Shown piece by piece: positions 24,604 through 33,382 of a stretch of 58,291 bases of DNA. The DNA is from an uncultured bacterium (GTDB lineage: Bacteria; Verrucomicrobiota; Kiritimatiellia; RFP12; UBA1067), in the NCBI GenBank assembly GCA_900547945.1, contig URIT01000005.1, forward strand, positions 1-58,291. The letters run 5' to 3'. Position 1 is the stretch's first letter. Each line of letters starts with the position of its first letter. The notes under the pieces were generated by a model. It was not told where the DNA came from. It did no database searches and was given only the letters and a program-made list of their open reading frames with translations. The translations under genes and the position numbers were made by a program.

Positions 24604-27309
24604 TCAGTCGCGCCCGTCCCCCTTCCCGGGGAAGGCGACCGACAGCGACAGGAGGCGCACGGACGTGCCGTTGAAGCGCAGGCGGCCACTCTTGACCTTC
24701 CGGAGGACGCGGGCATGCTCCTCCGTCTCGATAAGCGGCGTCTTCGCGTCGTTGACCGAAATCGTCGCCTTCCCCGCCTTGTAGACGATGGTCAGCTTGA
24801 CCTTCTTCCCGTCCCAGGCGAACGACGCGGCCTGCGCCGCCTCGCGCGCCACGACATCCCGCCACAGCCCGAACGCGGCCCTGCCCGCACCGGGGGTGAA
24901 TGTCATTCTGAGGTACGGGCAGTCGCTCTGCCTCACGGGCGAGGGACTATCCGCGACCTGGTAGAAGACGAAGCTCCAGTCCTTCGCCGGATCGTTCGGC
25001 GCGACCTCGCATTCCAGGCGGAACTCGCCGGGCACCGGCACGTTCCACCCCAGCGAACAGCCGCCACGGTACTTCGTTCCGCCAAAGTACGCATATTCGC
25101 CGTTGAGCCGCCAGGCCCCCCCGTAGGTCAGCCACATGAGCTTGTTCGCCGGGAACGCGGCCCGGACGGGCTCGCCGTCGAGGAACGTCGACTTCATCTT
25201 CGCCGCGACCTTCATGGTCGCCGCGTAGGCTCTCTCCTTTTCGGAGAGCGCCAGGGCCGCGCACGCCTCGTCCGTCGCCTTGAGGAACCTGCGGTAGTCC
25301 CCCTCCGCGAAGATCCGCTGCAGCGCCTGCATCTCCTTCCTGTTCGGCCCCGAGATGCCGTCCCAGATCATCCACCAGTTGCTGAAATTGTCGATGTACT
25401 TCCAGATGCCGTCGGGGAACGTCGCGTGCCCGAACGAGCGGAAGGTCTCGCCGGCCTTCTCCCAGTCGCCCTTGAGGCAATAGGCGAGCGTCGCGTATGC
25501 GCCGGCGTATTTCCGTATCGGCTCCGTGGCATGGGGGCTGTTCATCTGCGGCAGCGTCACTTCAAGGATCTTGTCGAGTTCGTCGGGGTGGGCCGTGAAA
25601 TACGCCTGGAGGCCGCCCTCCGCGCCACCGTCCGCGACCATCCGCAGAATCGTCTCGGCATAGAAGAACGGCACCATCGAATCATGCCGCTTCGTGGCGT
25701 AGCACCGCTCGGCGAAGGCCTTCATCTTCCCGTGCGAGCCGCCCCAGCGCGGGAAGCAGGTGTACCAGAGGTACTCCCGGTACAGATTGGGGAAGTCCAG
25801 CTGCGCCAAGGTGGTCGACGTGAAGATGTCGTCGCCGAACGGCCCCAGCGGAATGAAGCAGTAGACGGGCTCGGGATAGGGCTTGAGCGCCATCGCCTCG
25901 CCAAAGGCCGCCCGGCAGGCGTCGCCGCTCTTTCGGTATCCCTCCCAGCCCTCGGACGTCACGTCGCGCGCCCAGCCGCCGCCGCGGGCCTTCCAGGCCG
26001 CCCTGTGCGCCGGGCCGATCCGCCAGGTCGCCTTGATCCAGGGGTCCACGTCCGCCTTCTCCAGCAGCTTGCTGAATGCCGCGTCGGTGGTGGAGAGGTC
26101 ATTCCGCAGCGTCCAGAAGACCGCCCGCAGATCCTCGCCCGCGAATTTCCCGCTCTCCAGCCACGCCACCGCCGGCTTCCGCGCGTCCTTTCTCTCCGCA
26201 AAAGCCCCCACAAGGGCGGCGAACGGCTTGTTCGCCAGACGGTCCAGCAGCGCGACGAGTTCTTTGCGTTTCCCGAAGGCGCCGAAGCCGTCCGCCCCCC
26301 ACACGGCGTCAACCGCCGCGTTCATCAGCTTGCGTTCCTCCGCCGTGGACTTTCCGCCGGGATCCATCTCCCCGAGCAGGAATGGACGCAGCTTCCGCTC
26401 GCGGAACCCGGCACAGGTCTCTAGGGCCTTGTTCGTGCGGATGTTCTCGCTCCAGTCGCGGAGCCAGGCGTCGTCCGTCCCCGTGCGGCCGGTCCGCGTC
26501 TCCGCCTCCGCCTTCCTCTTCTGGATGTCGTCCCAGCTCTGCCTTGAGATCCGCGCGAGCATGGCGATCTGGCCGTCGAGCTGGCCGAGGAACTCCCGCG
26601 CCTTCGGCTCGACCTCGGCGGGGAACTTCGCAGCGGCGGCCCGCGCGCGGATCGCCTTCAGCCCTCCAAGGGCCTCCTCGCCCAGCCTGCGCCCCTCCTC
26701 GAAGAGCGCCCTCTCCAGCGCCTCGCCCGTCTTCGTCTTCGCCAGCTCCCGATGCCTCGCCCCCATCTTCTCCATGAAGCCCCTGATCAACGCCCGGGCG
26801 TCCGCCTGAAGGGGCGCGAGGTGCCTCTTCGCGAGCGGGCCCTCCTTGACCTCCCGGCGCAGCTGCTCGGCATACGCCTTCGGCGTCACGTCCCCCTGCG
26901 GACGCGCCTCGCCGATTTCGGTCCCTGCCGCATCGAGGATCTTCACCGTCGGGAAACCGTGGATCCCGTACTTCGCGACCAGGCCCGCGTTCTGCCTCTT
27001 CGCCGCGTCCGAAAGCGCCGACATATCCTGCGGGCTGTCGATGAAGAGGAGCACGAAGTCCTTCTTCGCCTCGTCCACGAACGCCTTCTTCGAGAGGTAG
27101 TCCCGCTCCAGCACCTTGCACCAGTGACACCAGTCGCTGCCGCTGAAGACAGCCACGATGTGCTTCCCCGACTTCGCCGCCTCGGCGCACGCCGCCGCGA
27201 AGTCGTCCGTAAACCCCGCCGGCGTCGATTTGCCGACCGTCCCGGCCGCCGCGCAGAACGCCAGCCCGAGCATCCCCGCCGCCACACGCGCCTTCTTGCT
27301 GAATTTCAT
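24604..27309 (-). CDS. Exported thioredoxin-fold protein with large helical middle and lectin-like C-terminus
   Basis: A 901-residue protein. After a signal peptide (core VAAGMLGLAFCAAAG) there is a thioredoxin-like domain with FSGSDWCHWCK and GIHGFPTVKIL. Then comes a long helical region rich in Lys, Glu and Ala (about residues 190-700). The last 170 residues have the beta-sandwich look of a DUF1080/laminin-G-like sugar-binding domain (WDGKKVKLTIVYKAGKATIS; SGRLRFNGTSVRLLSL). AGGAGG precedes the ATG at 27309, which overlaps the stop of the 46-residue ORF as ATGA. The function is unknown; thioredoxin-DUF1080 combinations are frequent in planctomycete/verrucomicrobial secretomes. Confidence 0.85.
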   Translation of the reverse strand: MKFSKKARVAAGMLGLAFCAAAGTVGKSTPAGFTDDFAAACAEAAKSGKHIVAVFSGSDWCHWCKVLERDYLSKKAFVDEAKKDFVLLFIDSPQDMSALSDAAKRQNAGLVAKYGIHGFPTVKILDAAGTEIGEARPQGDVTPKAYAEQLRREVKEGPLAKRHLAPLQADARALIRGFMEKMGARHRELAKTKTGEALERALFEEGRRLGEEALGGLKAIRARAAAAKFPAEVEPKAREFLGQLDGQIAMLARISRQSWDDIQKRKAEAETRTGRTGTDDAWLRDWSENIRTNKALETCAGFRERKLRPFLLGEMDPGGKSTAEERKLMNAAVDAVWGADGFGAFGKRKELVALLDRLANKPFAALVGAFAERKDARKPAVAWLESGKFAGEDLRAVFWTLRNDLSTTDAAFSKLLEKADVDPWIKATWRIGPAHRAAWKARGGGWARDVTSEGWEGYRKSGDACRAAFGEAMALKPYPEPVYCFIPLGPFGDDIFTSTTLAQLDFPNLYREYLWYTCFPRWGGSHGKMKAFAERCYATKRHDSMVPFFYAETILRMVADGGAEGGLQAYFTAHPDELDKILEVTLPQMNSPHATEPIRKYAGAYATLAYCLKGDWEKAGETFRSFGHATFPDGIWKYIDNFSNWWMIWDGISGPNRKEMQALQRIFAEGDYRRFLKATDEACAALALSEKERAYAATMKVAAKMKSTFLDGEPVRAAFPANKLMWLTYGGAWRLNGEYAYFGGTKYRGGCSLGWNVPVPGEFRLECEVAPNDPAKDWSFVFYQVADSPSPVRQSDCPYLRMTFTPGAGRAAFGLWRDVVAREAAQAASFAWDGKKVKLTIVYKAGKATISVNDAKTPLIETEEHARVLRKVKSGRLRFNGTSVRLLSLSVAFPGKGDGRD

Positions 27310-27446
27310 TTTCCGCCTCCTGTATGATTGCGTTCCAGCATCGTCCGCCACAGCTCGCCCACCTCCGCGCGCCGCGCATTGGCGGCCCGTCCGCGCGCGG
27401 CCGGCAGCGCGGCAGCCGAAAGCAGGCAGAAAAGCAGCGACTTCAT
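27306..27446 (-). CDS. 46-residue exported peptide
   Basis: A very small ORF between two large secreted-protein genes. It starts MKSLLFCLLSAAALPAARG, a clear signal peptide, leaving only about 27 charged residues. A good AAAGGAG lies upstream of the ATG and the stop overlaps the next start as ATGA, which argues that it is translated. It could be a remnant of a secreted enzyme or a true small exported peptide that couples translation of the thioredoxin-fold gene. Confidence 0.6.
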   Translation of the reverse strand: MKSLLFCLLSAAALPAARGRAANARRAEVGELWRTMLERNHTGGGK

Positions 27447-27484
27447 GTGACAGCTCCTTTGAGAGGGTGAGGCGCGAACGGGCG

Positions 27485-30400
27485 TCAGTACTTCAGCAGA
27501 AGGTCGAGCATCTTGCGGTCCAGCTTGTGCCCCCGAAAATCTTCGTACTCCACATCGGAGCGCCCGGAGTCGAGGATGCCGATCGCGCCGCGCAGGTTCC
27601 ACATCGCCCAGCCCATGCCGCGCTCCTTCCAGAGGCGCAGGTAGTCCTCCAGCCAGTCGAGGACGAGCGCGTGCGGCGTGTACTTGTAGCACCCGAACTC
27701 GCCGACGAACGCGAACGTCCCCGCCGCGCACGCCTCGTCCCACGGCGCCATGAGCTTCCGATAGAGGTATTCCATGCCGGCGTCCGCATAGCGCGGCGCC
27801 GCGACGGCGGCGCCCACCGCCACGAACGGCGCCGGTGCGCCGAACCCGCGGAAGTCCTGCACGAAGTTGACGGGCCTGCACCAGTCGGCGCCGAAGGCCA
27901 GCGCGGCGGCGTGCGCGCCCGCCGTCACCGTCAGCGTCTCCGGCGTCGCCCAGTCGCCCTCGACGATCCGCACCTCAAGGCCGCGCGCCCCCTGCGGCAG
28001 GGCCACCACGCTCTCCCCCCGGTAGCTCCCCTGGAAGATCTTCCACTCGGGATACCACTGCACCGACGTCCACAGCGGGCTGTTCGTCTGCGGCGCGAAC
28101 ACGTCCTCCGCCACCGTCGTCCCGTCCGCCGTGAAGCGCACCTTCACCCGTCCCGAGACGCGCCCGTAGGAGAGCCGCAGGCGGCAGGGCGGCAGGTTCG
28201 AGACGACGAGCGCCGCGTGCATCTCCCCCTTCCCGCGCCCGGCGAGGATCCCGTTCGGCGCATCCAGGCGGATCGGCCACACCGGCTTCGCCGTCGGCGT
28301 GCCGACCCAGGACGCCATATAGTGGGAGACGCTCATCGGCGTGTAGCCGCGCGTGGACTGCCCCACCCCCGGAATGCCCGCGAGCGCCTTCACCGGCCGC
28401 CGCCCCCACGACAGGCCGTCGGCGACGATGAAGCGCGCCGGGTCCTCCCGCCGGATCGCCTCGATGAGGATCTTCGCGATGCGCCCGTAGGCCGCGTCCG
28501 CCACGTTCGGCGGCTCGTTGAAGAGGTTGAAGCTCAGCTGTTCGTTCGGGATGCCCTTGTAGCGGCGGGCGAACATCGCCCAGTGCTTCGCGCACACGCG
28601 CTGCGTCTCGGGGTCCGTGAAGAGGTCCGTCTCCTCCGGCGGGCGCGCGACGGTGTAGCCGGGGGCGCGGTGCATGCAGAGGTTCACGTGGATGCCGTAC
28701 TTCCGCCCGAGCGCGACGGCGCGGTCGATGTACGCAAGGTGGTCCTCGTCGAACCGCTCCCAGTCGCCGTCCTTGATCCAGTAGCGGTAGTCCATCGGCA
28801 GGCGCGCGAAGTTGAAGCCCCAGTCGCGCATCATCTGGAAGTCCTCTTCGCGGAATTCCCTCGGCTTCGCGTTTCCGCCCTTGATGAACATCTCAAGGAG
28901 GTTGAAACCGCGCCACCGCACGGACGGACGCCACGCCGCCGCCGGGTCGAGCCCCGCCTCCAGGAGGCGCACGACGTGCCGCCCCGCGCCGACCTCCCGC
29001 ACCTGCCCCGCGAACTCGATCCGCGCCGGCGCGGGCGTCTCGACGGTCAGCACCTCGTTGTCCACCACGCTCACCTTCACGGGCCCCCGCGCCGTCGGCA
29101 CCGTGCCCGCGACGTGCTTCAGGTCCCCGACCTGCGGCGCGATGCGGATCTTTCCGAATCCCGGCTCCAGCGGCGTCACGCCGAGGACGTAGCGCGCGAG
29201 GACGTTGAGCGGCGCGGTCCCCCAGGCGTGGTTCAGGTCGAGGTTCGGCTTGTACTTCGGCGCCCACGCCTCCATCGTGATCGTCGCCCCCTGGTCGAGC
29301 ATCCCCAGCCAGGACCGGTCGCCCGTCGCCGTCATCAGGGCGAGCGCGAGGTCCGCGCGCCCCGCCTCGAAGAAGGCCTCCAACAGGTACTGCGCGAAGT
29401 AGACGCTGCACGCCATCCCGCGCGACGCGCAGAACGAGACGACCTCCCGGCGATGGGCGCGCGGCACGAGGCCGAACGCGAGCGCGGCCGCGTTCGCGTG
29501 AAGGGAGGCGTGGTCCGTCCCCTCGCCGTCGCGGTAGACGCGGCGCGCGGGGTCGAAGAAGACCTTCTGGAAGGCGGCGTGGACGGTACGGGCGTCGGCG
29601 GCGAAGGCGGCCGCGTCCGCCGTCCGTCCGAGCGCGCGCGCGATGTCCGCCATCTCCAGCAGGTTGCGGTAGTGGAAGGCGTTGACGACGGCGTTCACGT
29701 CCCGGAAGACGAAGCCGTCGCGCTCGCACGGCGGCCAGTCGACGATGTCCGCCGCGCCGCAGGCGTTCGTGAGCGCGTGGGGCAGACGCTCGCCGCCCGT
29801 GCGGAGGAGGCCGTCCGCGCGGCGGAAGCGCGTGAGCAGCTTCTCGTCCTTCAGCTGGCCGTAGAACTGCGCGAGCGCGCGCGTGTCGCCCGTCCACATC
29901 CAGTCCGCCCACGCCATCTTGATGGCGTGCTGCTTCCACTCCGTCGGCCAGGTGGGATGCGCCATGAGGTAGACGAGGCTCGCGCGGGCGAGCGAGGGGT
30001 CGGGGTGGACCGCGTAGTCGCCGAGCTGGTTCAGGTAGGCGTCCGCCTCGTAGGGGATGCGCTCGCGGTCGCCGTCCACGTAGAGCCCCGCGAAGGAGGT
30101 CGCGCGGATTGAGTGCTTGCAGAAGTCGTAGACCTTTACGAGGTCCGCGTTGTCGCAGGTGAACGCGGAGGCGGCCATGTCGATCGGGTAGTTGACCGCC
30201 ACCATGCGCACCGTCTCGCGCGTGACGGCAAACGGCGCGCGGACAACCTCGGCGTAGCGGAACGGCAAAATGACGCCATGCTCGGGCGGAATCGGGATGG
30301 CCCCGCCCTCGCGTCCGCCCGACGTGTTGCGCGCGTCCGGGGGCAGCGGCACGCGGTGGACGCCGTCCGCCGCGATCGTCCCGGCAACGCGCACGGCGCG

Positions 30401-30676
30401 GATCGTCGCCCCCGGCTTCCGCTTCACGCCCCCCTCCGGCGTCACGAGTTCGCCGAGCCACACTTCGTACGCCCCCCGCGTCCCCTTCGGGGGCGTGAAC
30501 TCCAGGAAGCCGAACGCCTCCTGCCCGAAGTCGGCGAGCGTGCCGCCCGCCGCAAGACCCTTCACCGCCACCGGCGCGACGCGCCGCTGGACGGTCTTCT
30601 TGTAGTCGGTGGGATCGTTCGCGCCGGCGCCGGCGAGCGCCGCCGCCACGAGACATGCCGCAATGCAGTTTTTCAT
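27485..30676 (-). CDS. Secreted GH78 (alpha-L-rhamnosidase-like) - GH5 fusion
   Basis: A 1063-residue exported protein joining two glycoside hydrolases. Residues about 30-590 look like GH78: a beta-sandwich part and an (alpha/alpha)6 barrel with YVDGDRERIPYEADAYLNQL (about 197-216) carrying the acidic residues. From WRGFNLLEMF (about 590) a GH5-type TIM barrel begins; the acid/base Glu is in LFNEPPN (about 715) and the likely nucleophile Glu in FVGEFGCYKY (about 992). Between these two Glu motifs about 120 residues of beta-rich sequence (about 800-925) are inserted, possibly a carbohydrate-binding domain. The start ATG at 30676 directly follows a -10 box by six bases. A rhamnose-containing beta-glycan is the natural guess for substrate. 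Confidence 0.85.
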   Translation of the reverse strand: MKNCIAACLVAAALAGAGANDPTDYKKTVQRRVAPVAVKGLAAGGTLADFGQEAFGFLEFTPPKGTRGAYEVWLGELVTPEGGVKRKPGATIRAVRVAGTIAADGVHRVPLPPDARNTSGGREGGAIPIPPEHGVILPFRYAEVVRAPFAVTRETVRMVAVNYPIDMAASAFTCDNADLVKVYDFCKHSIRATSFAGLYVDGDRERIPYEADAYLNQLGDYAVHPDPSLARASLVYLMAHPTWPTEWKQHAIKMAWADWMWTGDTRALAQFYGQLKDEKLLTRFRRADGLLRTGGERLPHALTNACGAADIVDWPPCERDGFVFRDVNAVVNAFHYRNLLEMADIARALGRTADAAAFAADARTVHAAFQKVFFDPARRVYRDGEGTDHASLHANAAALAFGLVPRAHRREVVSFCASRGMACSVYFAQYLLEAFFEAGRADLALALMTATGDRSWLGMLDQGATITMEAWAPKYKPNLDLNHAWGTAPLNVLARYVLGVTPLEPGFGKIRIAPQVGDLKHVAGTVPTARGPVKVSVVDNEVLTVETPAPARIEFAGQVREVGAGRHVVRLLEAGLDPAAAWRPSVRWRGFNLLEMFIKGGNAKPREFREEDFQMMRDWGFNFARLPMDYRYWIKDGDWERFDEDHLAYIDRAVALGRKYGIHVNLCMHRAPGYTVARPPEETDLFTDPETQRVCAKHWAMFARRYKGIPNEQLSFNLFNEPPNVADAAYGRIAKILIEAIRREDPARFIVADGLSWGRRPVKALAGIPGVGQSTRGYTPMSVSHYMASWVGTPTAKPVWPIRLDAPNGILAGRGKGEMHAALVVSNLPPCRLRLSYGRVSGRVKVRFTADGTTVAEDVFAPQTNSPLWTSVQWYPEWKIFQGSYRGESVVALPQGARGLEVRIVEGDWATPETLTVTAGAHAAALAFGADWCRPVNFVQDFRGFGAPAPFVAVGAAVAAPRYADAGMEYLYRKLMAPWDEACAAGTFAFVGEFGCYKYTPHALVLDWLEDYLRLWKERGMGWAMWNLRGAIGILDSGRSDVEYEDFRGHKLDRKMLDLLLKY

Positions 30677-30682
30677 GCACGC

Positions 30683-30688
30683 ATTATA
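30683..30688 (-). promoter_or_regulatory. Extended -10 box, leaderless arrangement (GH78-GH5 gene)
   Basis: TCTGC followed by TATAAT on the minus strand, with six bases (GCGTGC) before the ATG at 30676. No -35 box is evident. Confidence 0.7.
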
Positions 30689-30709
30689 GCAGAATCGGCG
30701 TCCCGTCGC

Positions 30710-31138
30710 TCAGTGAATCTCCAGATGCACCGAAAACCGCTTCGGCGCGCCCGGGAGCGCCGTCAGCGCCCTCTTCACCTTCGGCAACTTTGCGCGGAGC
30801 GAGAAGACCTGCCCCGACGTGCGCACGTAGAGGAAGAGCCGCCCGTCCTGGTAGCGCCCCGGCTTCGCGGGGAAACCGGGGAAGAGGCGGGGCCAATGGT
30901 CGCAGACCGTGTCGAAGAACGGTTCGTGGACGTGCGTCAGCTCCTGCACGAGCGCCCCCAGCAACAGCCCCACGCGCGGCGTCTTGACGCGCAGCTCCGG
31001 CGCGTCGCCGTCCACCGGCAGCCCTGGAACCAGATGGTCCGCGAACCGGCGCCGCGCCGCACGGTCGCGCGCGAGGCGCTTCCGCTCCCGCGCGAGGTCC
31101 CCCACGGGCAACGGCTCAGGGGGTGTCGCGCCGTTCAT
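30710..31138 (-). CDS. dciA: DUF721/DciA-like protein
   Basis: 142 residues. The part after residue 65 (LTHVHEPFFDTVCDHWPRLF, then GRLFLYVRTSGQVFSLRAKL) has the DUF721 pattern found in DciA, the ancestral loader of the replicative helicase DnaB; such genes are often the only loader in bacteria without DnaC. The start at 31138 has GGAGGGGGCGG upstream; an in-frame start at 31168 is possible. It lies at the end of the ACP-SDR-acyltransferase-HAD run and overlaps the HAD gene by 23 bases. The assignment is based on a weakly conserved family, so it is moderate. Confidence 0.65.
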   Translation of the reverse strand: MNGATPPEPLPVGDLARERKRLARDRAARRRFADHLVPGLPVDGDAPELRVKTPRVGLLLGALVQELTHVHEPFFDTVCDHWPRLFPGFPAKPGRYQDGRLFLYVRTSGQVFSLRAKLPKVKRALTALPGAPKRFSVHLEIH

Positions 31139-31730
31139 CCGCCCCCTCCAGTTCCGCGCGCGTGCCATAGCCCCACGTGCAGCCGATCGTATAAAGTCCC
31201 GCCGCCTTCCCCGCCTCCACGTCGCCGCGCGTGTCGCCCACCATCACGGCGTCCGCCGGGTCGATGCCGCGTTCGGCGAGGACGCGCGCGAGGAGCGCCG
31301 CCTTCGTCAGCTTCTCCCCCGCGTACATGTCGAACGCATAGTACCCGTCGAAGAGGTCTTCCCACCCCATCTTGCGCATCAGCGCCCCCATCGGACTGTA
31401 GCGCTTGTTCGTCGCGACGTAGAGATGGCACCCCTTCGCCTTGAGCGCCGCGAGCCACGCGGGCACCCAGGGATACGGCTTCGTTTCGGGGAAGCCGCCC
31501 TGATCGTAGCAGGTCTTGAAGCGCGCGCGGATCTGCTCCACCAATTCCGGCGTCGCGTCGTCGAAGAGCATGTACGTCACCTGGTCGAGCGTCGGACCCG
31601 TTCGGTAGACCGCGTCGAACTGCGGGCAGTCGCGCCCCAGCTCCCGCAGTGCCGCGCGCCAGGCGCGCTTGATGTCCGCCTCCGTATCGCAGAGCGTCCC
31701 GTCGAAATCGAAGAACCAATGCCGTCTCAT
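31116..31730 (-). CDS. HAD-family hydrolase, phosphoglycolate phosphatase-like
   Basis: 204 residues with the HAD nucleophile motif FFDFDGTLCDTE, motif II YVATNKR and motif IV VMVGDTRGDVEAG, plus a helical cap of the Gph type. The substrate is uncertain. It starts four bases after the stop of the PglD-like acyltransferase and probably belongs to the same transcript, where a sugar or acyl phosphate could be the substrate. Confidence 0.88.
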   Translation of the reverse strand: MRRHWFFDFDGTLCDTEADIKRAWRAALRELGRDCPQFDAVYRTGPTLDQVTYMLFDDATPELVEQIRARFKTCYDQGGFPETKPYPWVPAWLAALKAKGCHLYVATNKRYSPMGALMRKMGWEDLFDGYYAFDMYAGEKLTKAALLARVLAERGIDPADAVMVGDTRGDVEAGKAAGLYTIGCTWGYGTRAELEGADERRDTP

Positions 31731-31734
31731 CTTT

Positions 31735-32376
31735 TTATTCCACCTCCACCGGCTTCGCCGGATTCCCGAACACCGTCTCGCCCGCGCGCACGTTCACGAG
31801 CACGACCGCGCCGATGCCCACGACCGCACCTGCGCCGACGGCGCGGCGCGGCACAATCCGCGCGCCGGGGTAGACGACCGCGCCCGCGCCAAGCGTCACG
31901 CCGCCGCCGAGCGCGCAGAGCGCGTAGACGTGCGCGAAGTCGCCCACGCGCGCGTCGTGCCCCACGACCGTGTTCTGGAAGATGCAGGCGTGGCGGCCCA
32001 CCACGGCGTCCGCCGAGACGACGGCGTTCTGCGCAACGAGCGAACCGGCGCCGATACGGACGTGGGGGCCGAGCGACGCCGAGCGGTGGACGAGCGGGAT
32101 GAACGTCGCCCCGCGCGCCGCCAGCGCGTCCACGCAGCGCCTCCGTGCGGCGACGTCCCCGAGGGCCGTGATGAACACGTCGTCCGGCGCGGGCACGTAG
32201 TCGGCGGGCGAGCCGACGACCGGCGGGTAGCCGCCGAACCCCGCGAGCGCGTCCGCGCGCGCGTCGAGGAATCCCTTCACGTCGAAGTCCGAGCCAAAGC
32301 CCACGGCCTCGCACGCGATGCCGTAGAGTTCACGCCCGAAGCCCCCCGCGCCGACGATGACGAGATGCCGCTTCAT
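31735..32376 (-). CDS. NeuD/PglD-family sugar O- or N-acyltransferase
   Basis: 213 residues with a Rossmann-like N-terminal part (LVIVGAGGFGRELYG) and a left-handed beta-helix of hexapeptide repeats (HVRIGAGSLVAQNAVVSADA; QNTVVGHDARVG), ending FGNPAKPVE. This is the layout of NeuD/PglD acyltransferases, which acylate amino sugars or sialic acid-like sugars. Its ATG overlaps the dehydrogenase stop as ATGA. With ACP and a ketoreductase upstream, the donor may be an acyl-ACP instead of acetyl-CoA. Confidence 0.88.
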   Translation of the reverse strand: MKRHLVIVGAGGFGRELYGIACEAVGFGSDFDVKGFLDARADALAGFGGYPPVVGSPADYVPAPDDVFITALGDVAARRRCVDALAARGATFIPLVHRSASLGPHVRIGAGSLVAQNAVVSADAVVGRHACIFQNTVVGHDARVGDFAHVYALCALGGGVTLGAGAVVYPGARIVPRRAVGAGAVVGIGAVVLVNVRAGETVFGNPAKPVEVE

Positions 32377-33113
32377 GCGAGGCTGCGCCCCCCGTCGGCA
32401 ACGAGGCACTGCCCCGTGATCCAGGACGATGCCGCCCCCAGAAGGAAACCGACCGCGTCCGCCACCTGTTCCGGCGTGCCGAACCCGAGCGGATAGCACG
32501 CCCGCTCCGCCGCGATCCGCTCCGGCGTCATCCCCAGCGCCCGCCACGTCCCCGCCGCCAGCTCCGTCTCCACGAAGCCCGGCGCCACCGCGTTCACGCG
32601 CACGCCGCGCGCGGCGAGTTCGGCGGCGGAGGACCGCACCAGCGCCTCCACCGCGCCTTTCGCCGCCGCGTAGGCCGCGTTCCCCGCCGCGCCCGTGCGG
32701 CAGGCGAGGGACGAGAGAAGCACGCAGGACGTGCCCGCGACATGGTTCGGCGCCTTGCCGAGCCAGCCCATGAAGCGCATCGGGAAAAGGACGTGGAGCG
32801 CATAGAGCCGCTGCGCCGCGTCCGTCTCCACGAGCGAGAGGGGCGCCAGCCGGTTGAAGCCCGCGCAGTGGACGAACCCGCGCACCGCGCCGAAGTCCTC
32901 CTTTACAGCCCGCGCCACCGCCTCGACGGCATCCGACCGCTCCAGGTCGACGGCCGCGAAGCGCGCGTGCGGCGCGTCGCCGCAGAGGGCGCGCAGGCGG
33001 TCCACGTTCCGCGCGACGGCAAGCACCGCCTCCCCGCGCGCAATGAGCCGCCGCGCGACAACCTCGCCGATGCCGCCCGAGGCCCCGGTCACGACCGTGC
33101 AGGCTCCGCTCAC
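32373..33113 (-). CDS. Short-chain dehydrogenase, FabG-like
   Basis: 246 residues. The NAD(P) motif TGASGGIGE is at the N-terminus, HCAGFNR follows, the catalytic Ser is in LLSSLACRTG and the Tyr/Lys pair in AAYAAAKGAVEAL; the end DAVGFLLGAASSWITGQCL matches 3-oxoacyl-ACP reductases. The GTG at 33113 is chosen because it overlaps the ACP stop as GTGA. The pairing with a dedicated ACP suggests it reduces an ACP-bound 3-keto acyl group. Confidence 0.9.
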   Translation of the reverse strand: MSGACTVVTGASGGIGEVVARRLIARGEAVLAVARNVDRLRALCGDAPHARFAAVDLERSDAVEAVARAVKEDFGAVRGFVHCAGFNRLAPLSLVETDAAQRLYALHVLFPMRFMGWLGKAPNHVAGTSCVLLSSLACRTGAAGNAAYAAAKGAVEALVRSSAAELAARGVRVNAVAPGFVETELAAGTWRALGMTPERIAAERACYPLGFGTPEQVADAVGFLLGAASSWITGQCLVADGGRSLA

Positions 33114-33337
33114 GCCGTCACCCCGGCGAACGCGGCCAGGTCGGCGACCGTCTCCAAGTGCGCGAAATCTCCGGCCGCGACAGGCCGCCCGTAGCGCTGC
33201 TCCAGCATCACCGCGAGCGCGAACCCCGTGAGCGATCCCCACAGCGGAACGGCGCGGAAGGCATCTCCCGGCTTCACCTCGGGCACTTCCAGCACCTCTG
33301 CCACCTGTTCGAGAAACTCCTGCATCGACTTGTCCAT
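33110..33337 (-). CDS. Acyl carrier protein-like
   Basis: 75 residues with the ACP four-helix pattern. The phosphopantetheine-bearing Ser is in VPLWGSLTGFALAVMLE; the usual Asp before that Ser is Gly here. The ATG at 33337 lies seven bases after a -10 box TAGAAT, so the message should be leaderless. It heads the ACP, dehydrogenase, acyltransferase, HAD and DUF721 run. Confidence 0.8.
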   Translation of the reverse strand: MDKSMQEFLEQVAEVLEVPEVKPGDAFRAVPLWGSLTGFALAVMLEQRYGRPVAAGDFAHLETVADLAAFAGVTA

Positions 33338-33344
33338 GCGCGCC

Positions 33345-33373
33345 ATTCTACCACACGCCCCCCGCCTCGGCAA
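33345..33373 (-). promoter_or_regulatory. Promoter of the ACP operon, leaderless arrangement
   Basis: TTGCCG (33368-33373), a 17-base spacer and TAGAAT (33345-33350) preceded by TGTGG on the minus strand. Seven bases (GGCGCGC) separate it from the ATG at 33337. Confidence 0.75.
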
Positions 33374-33382
33374 GCCGCAGAA

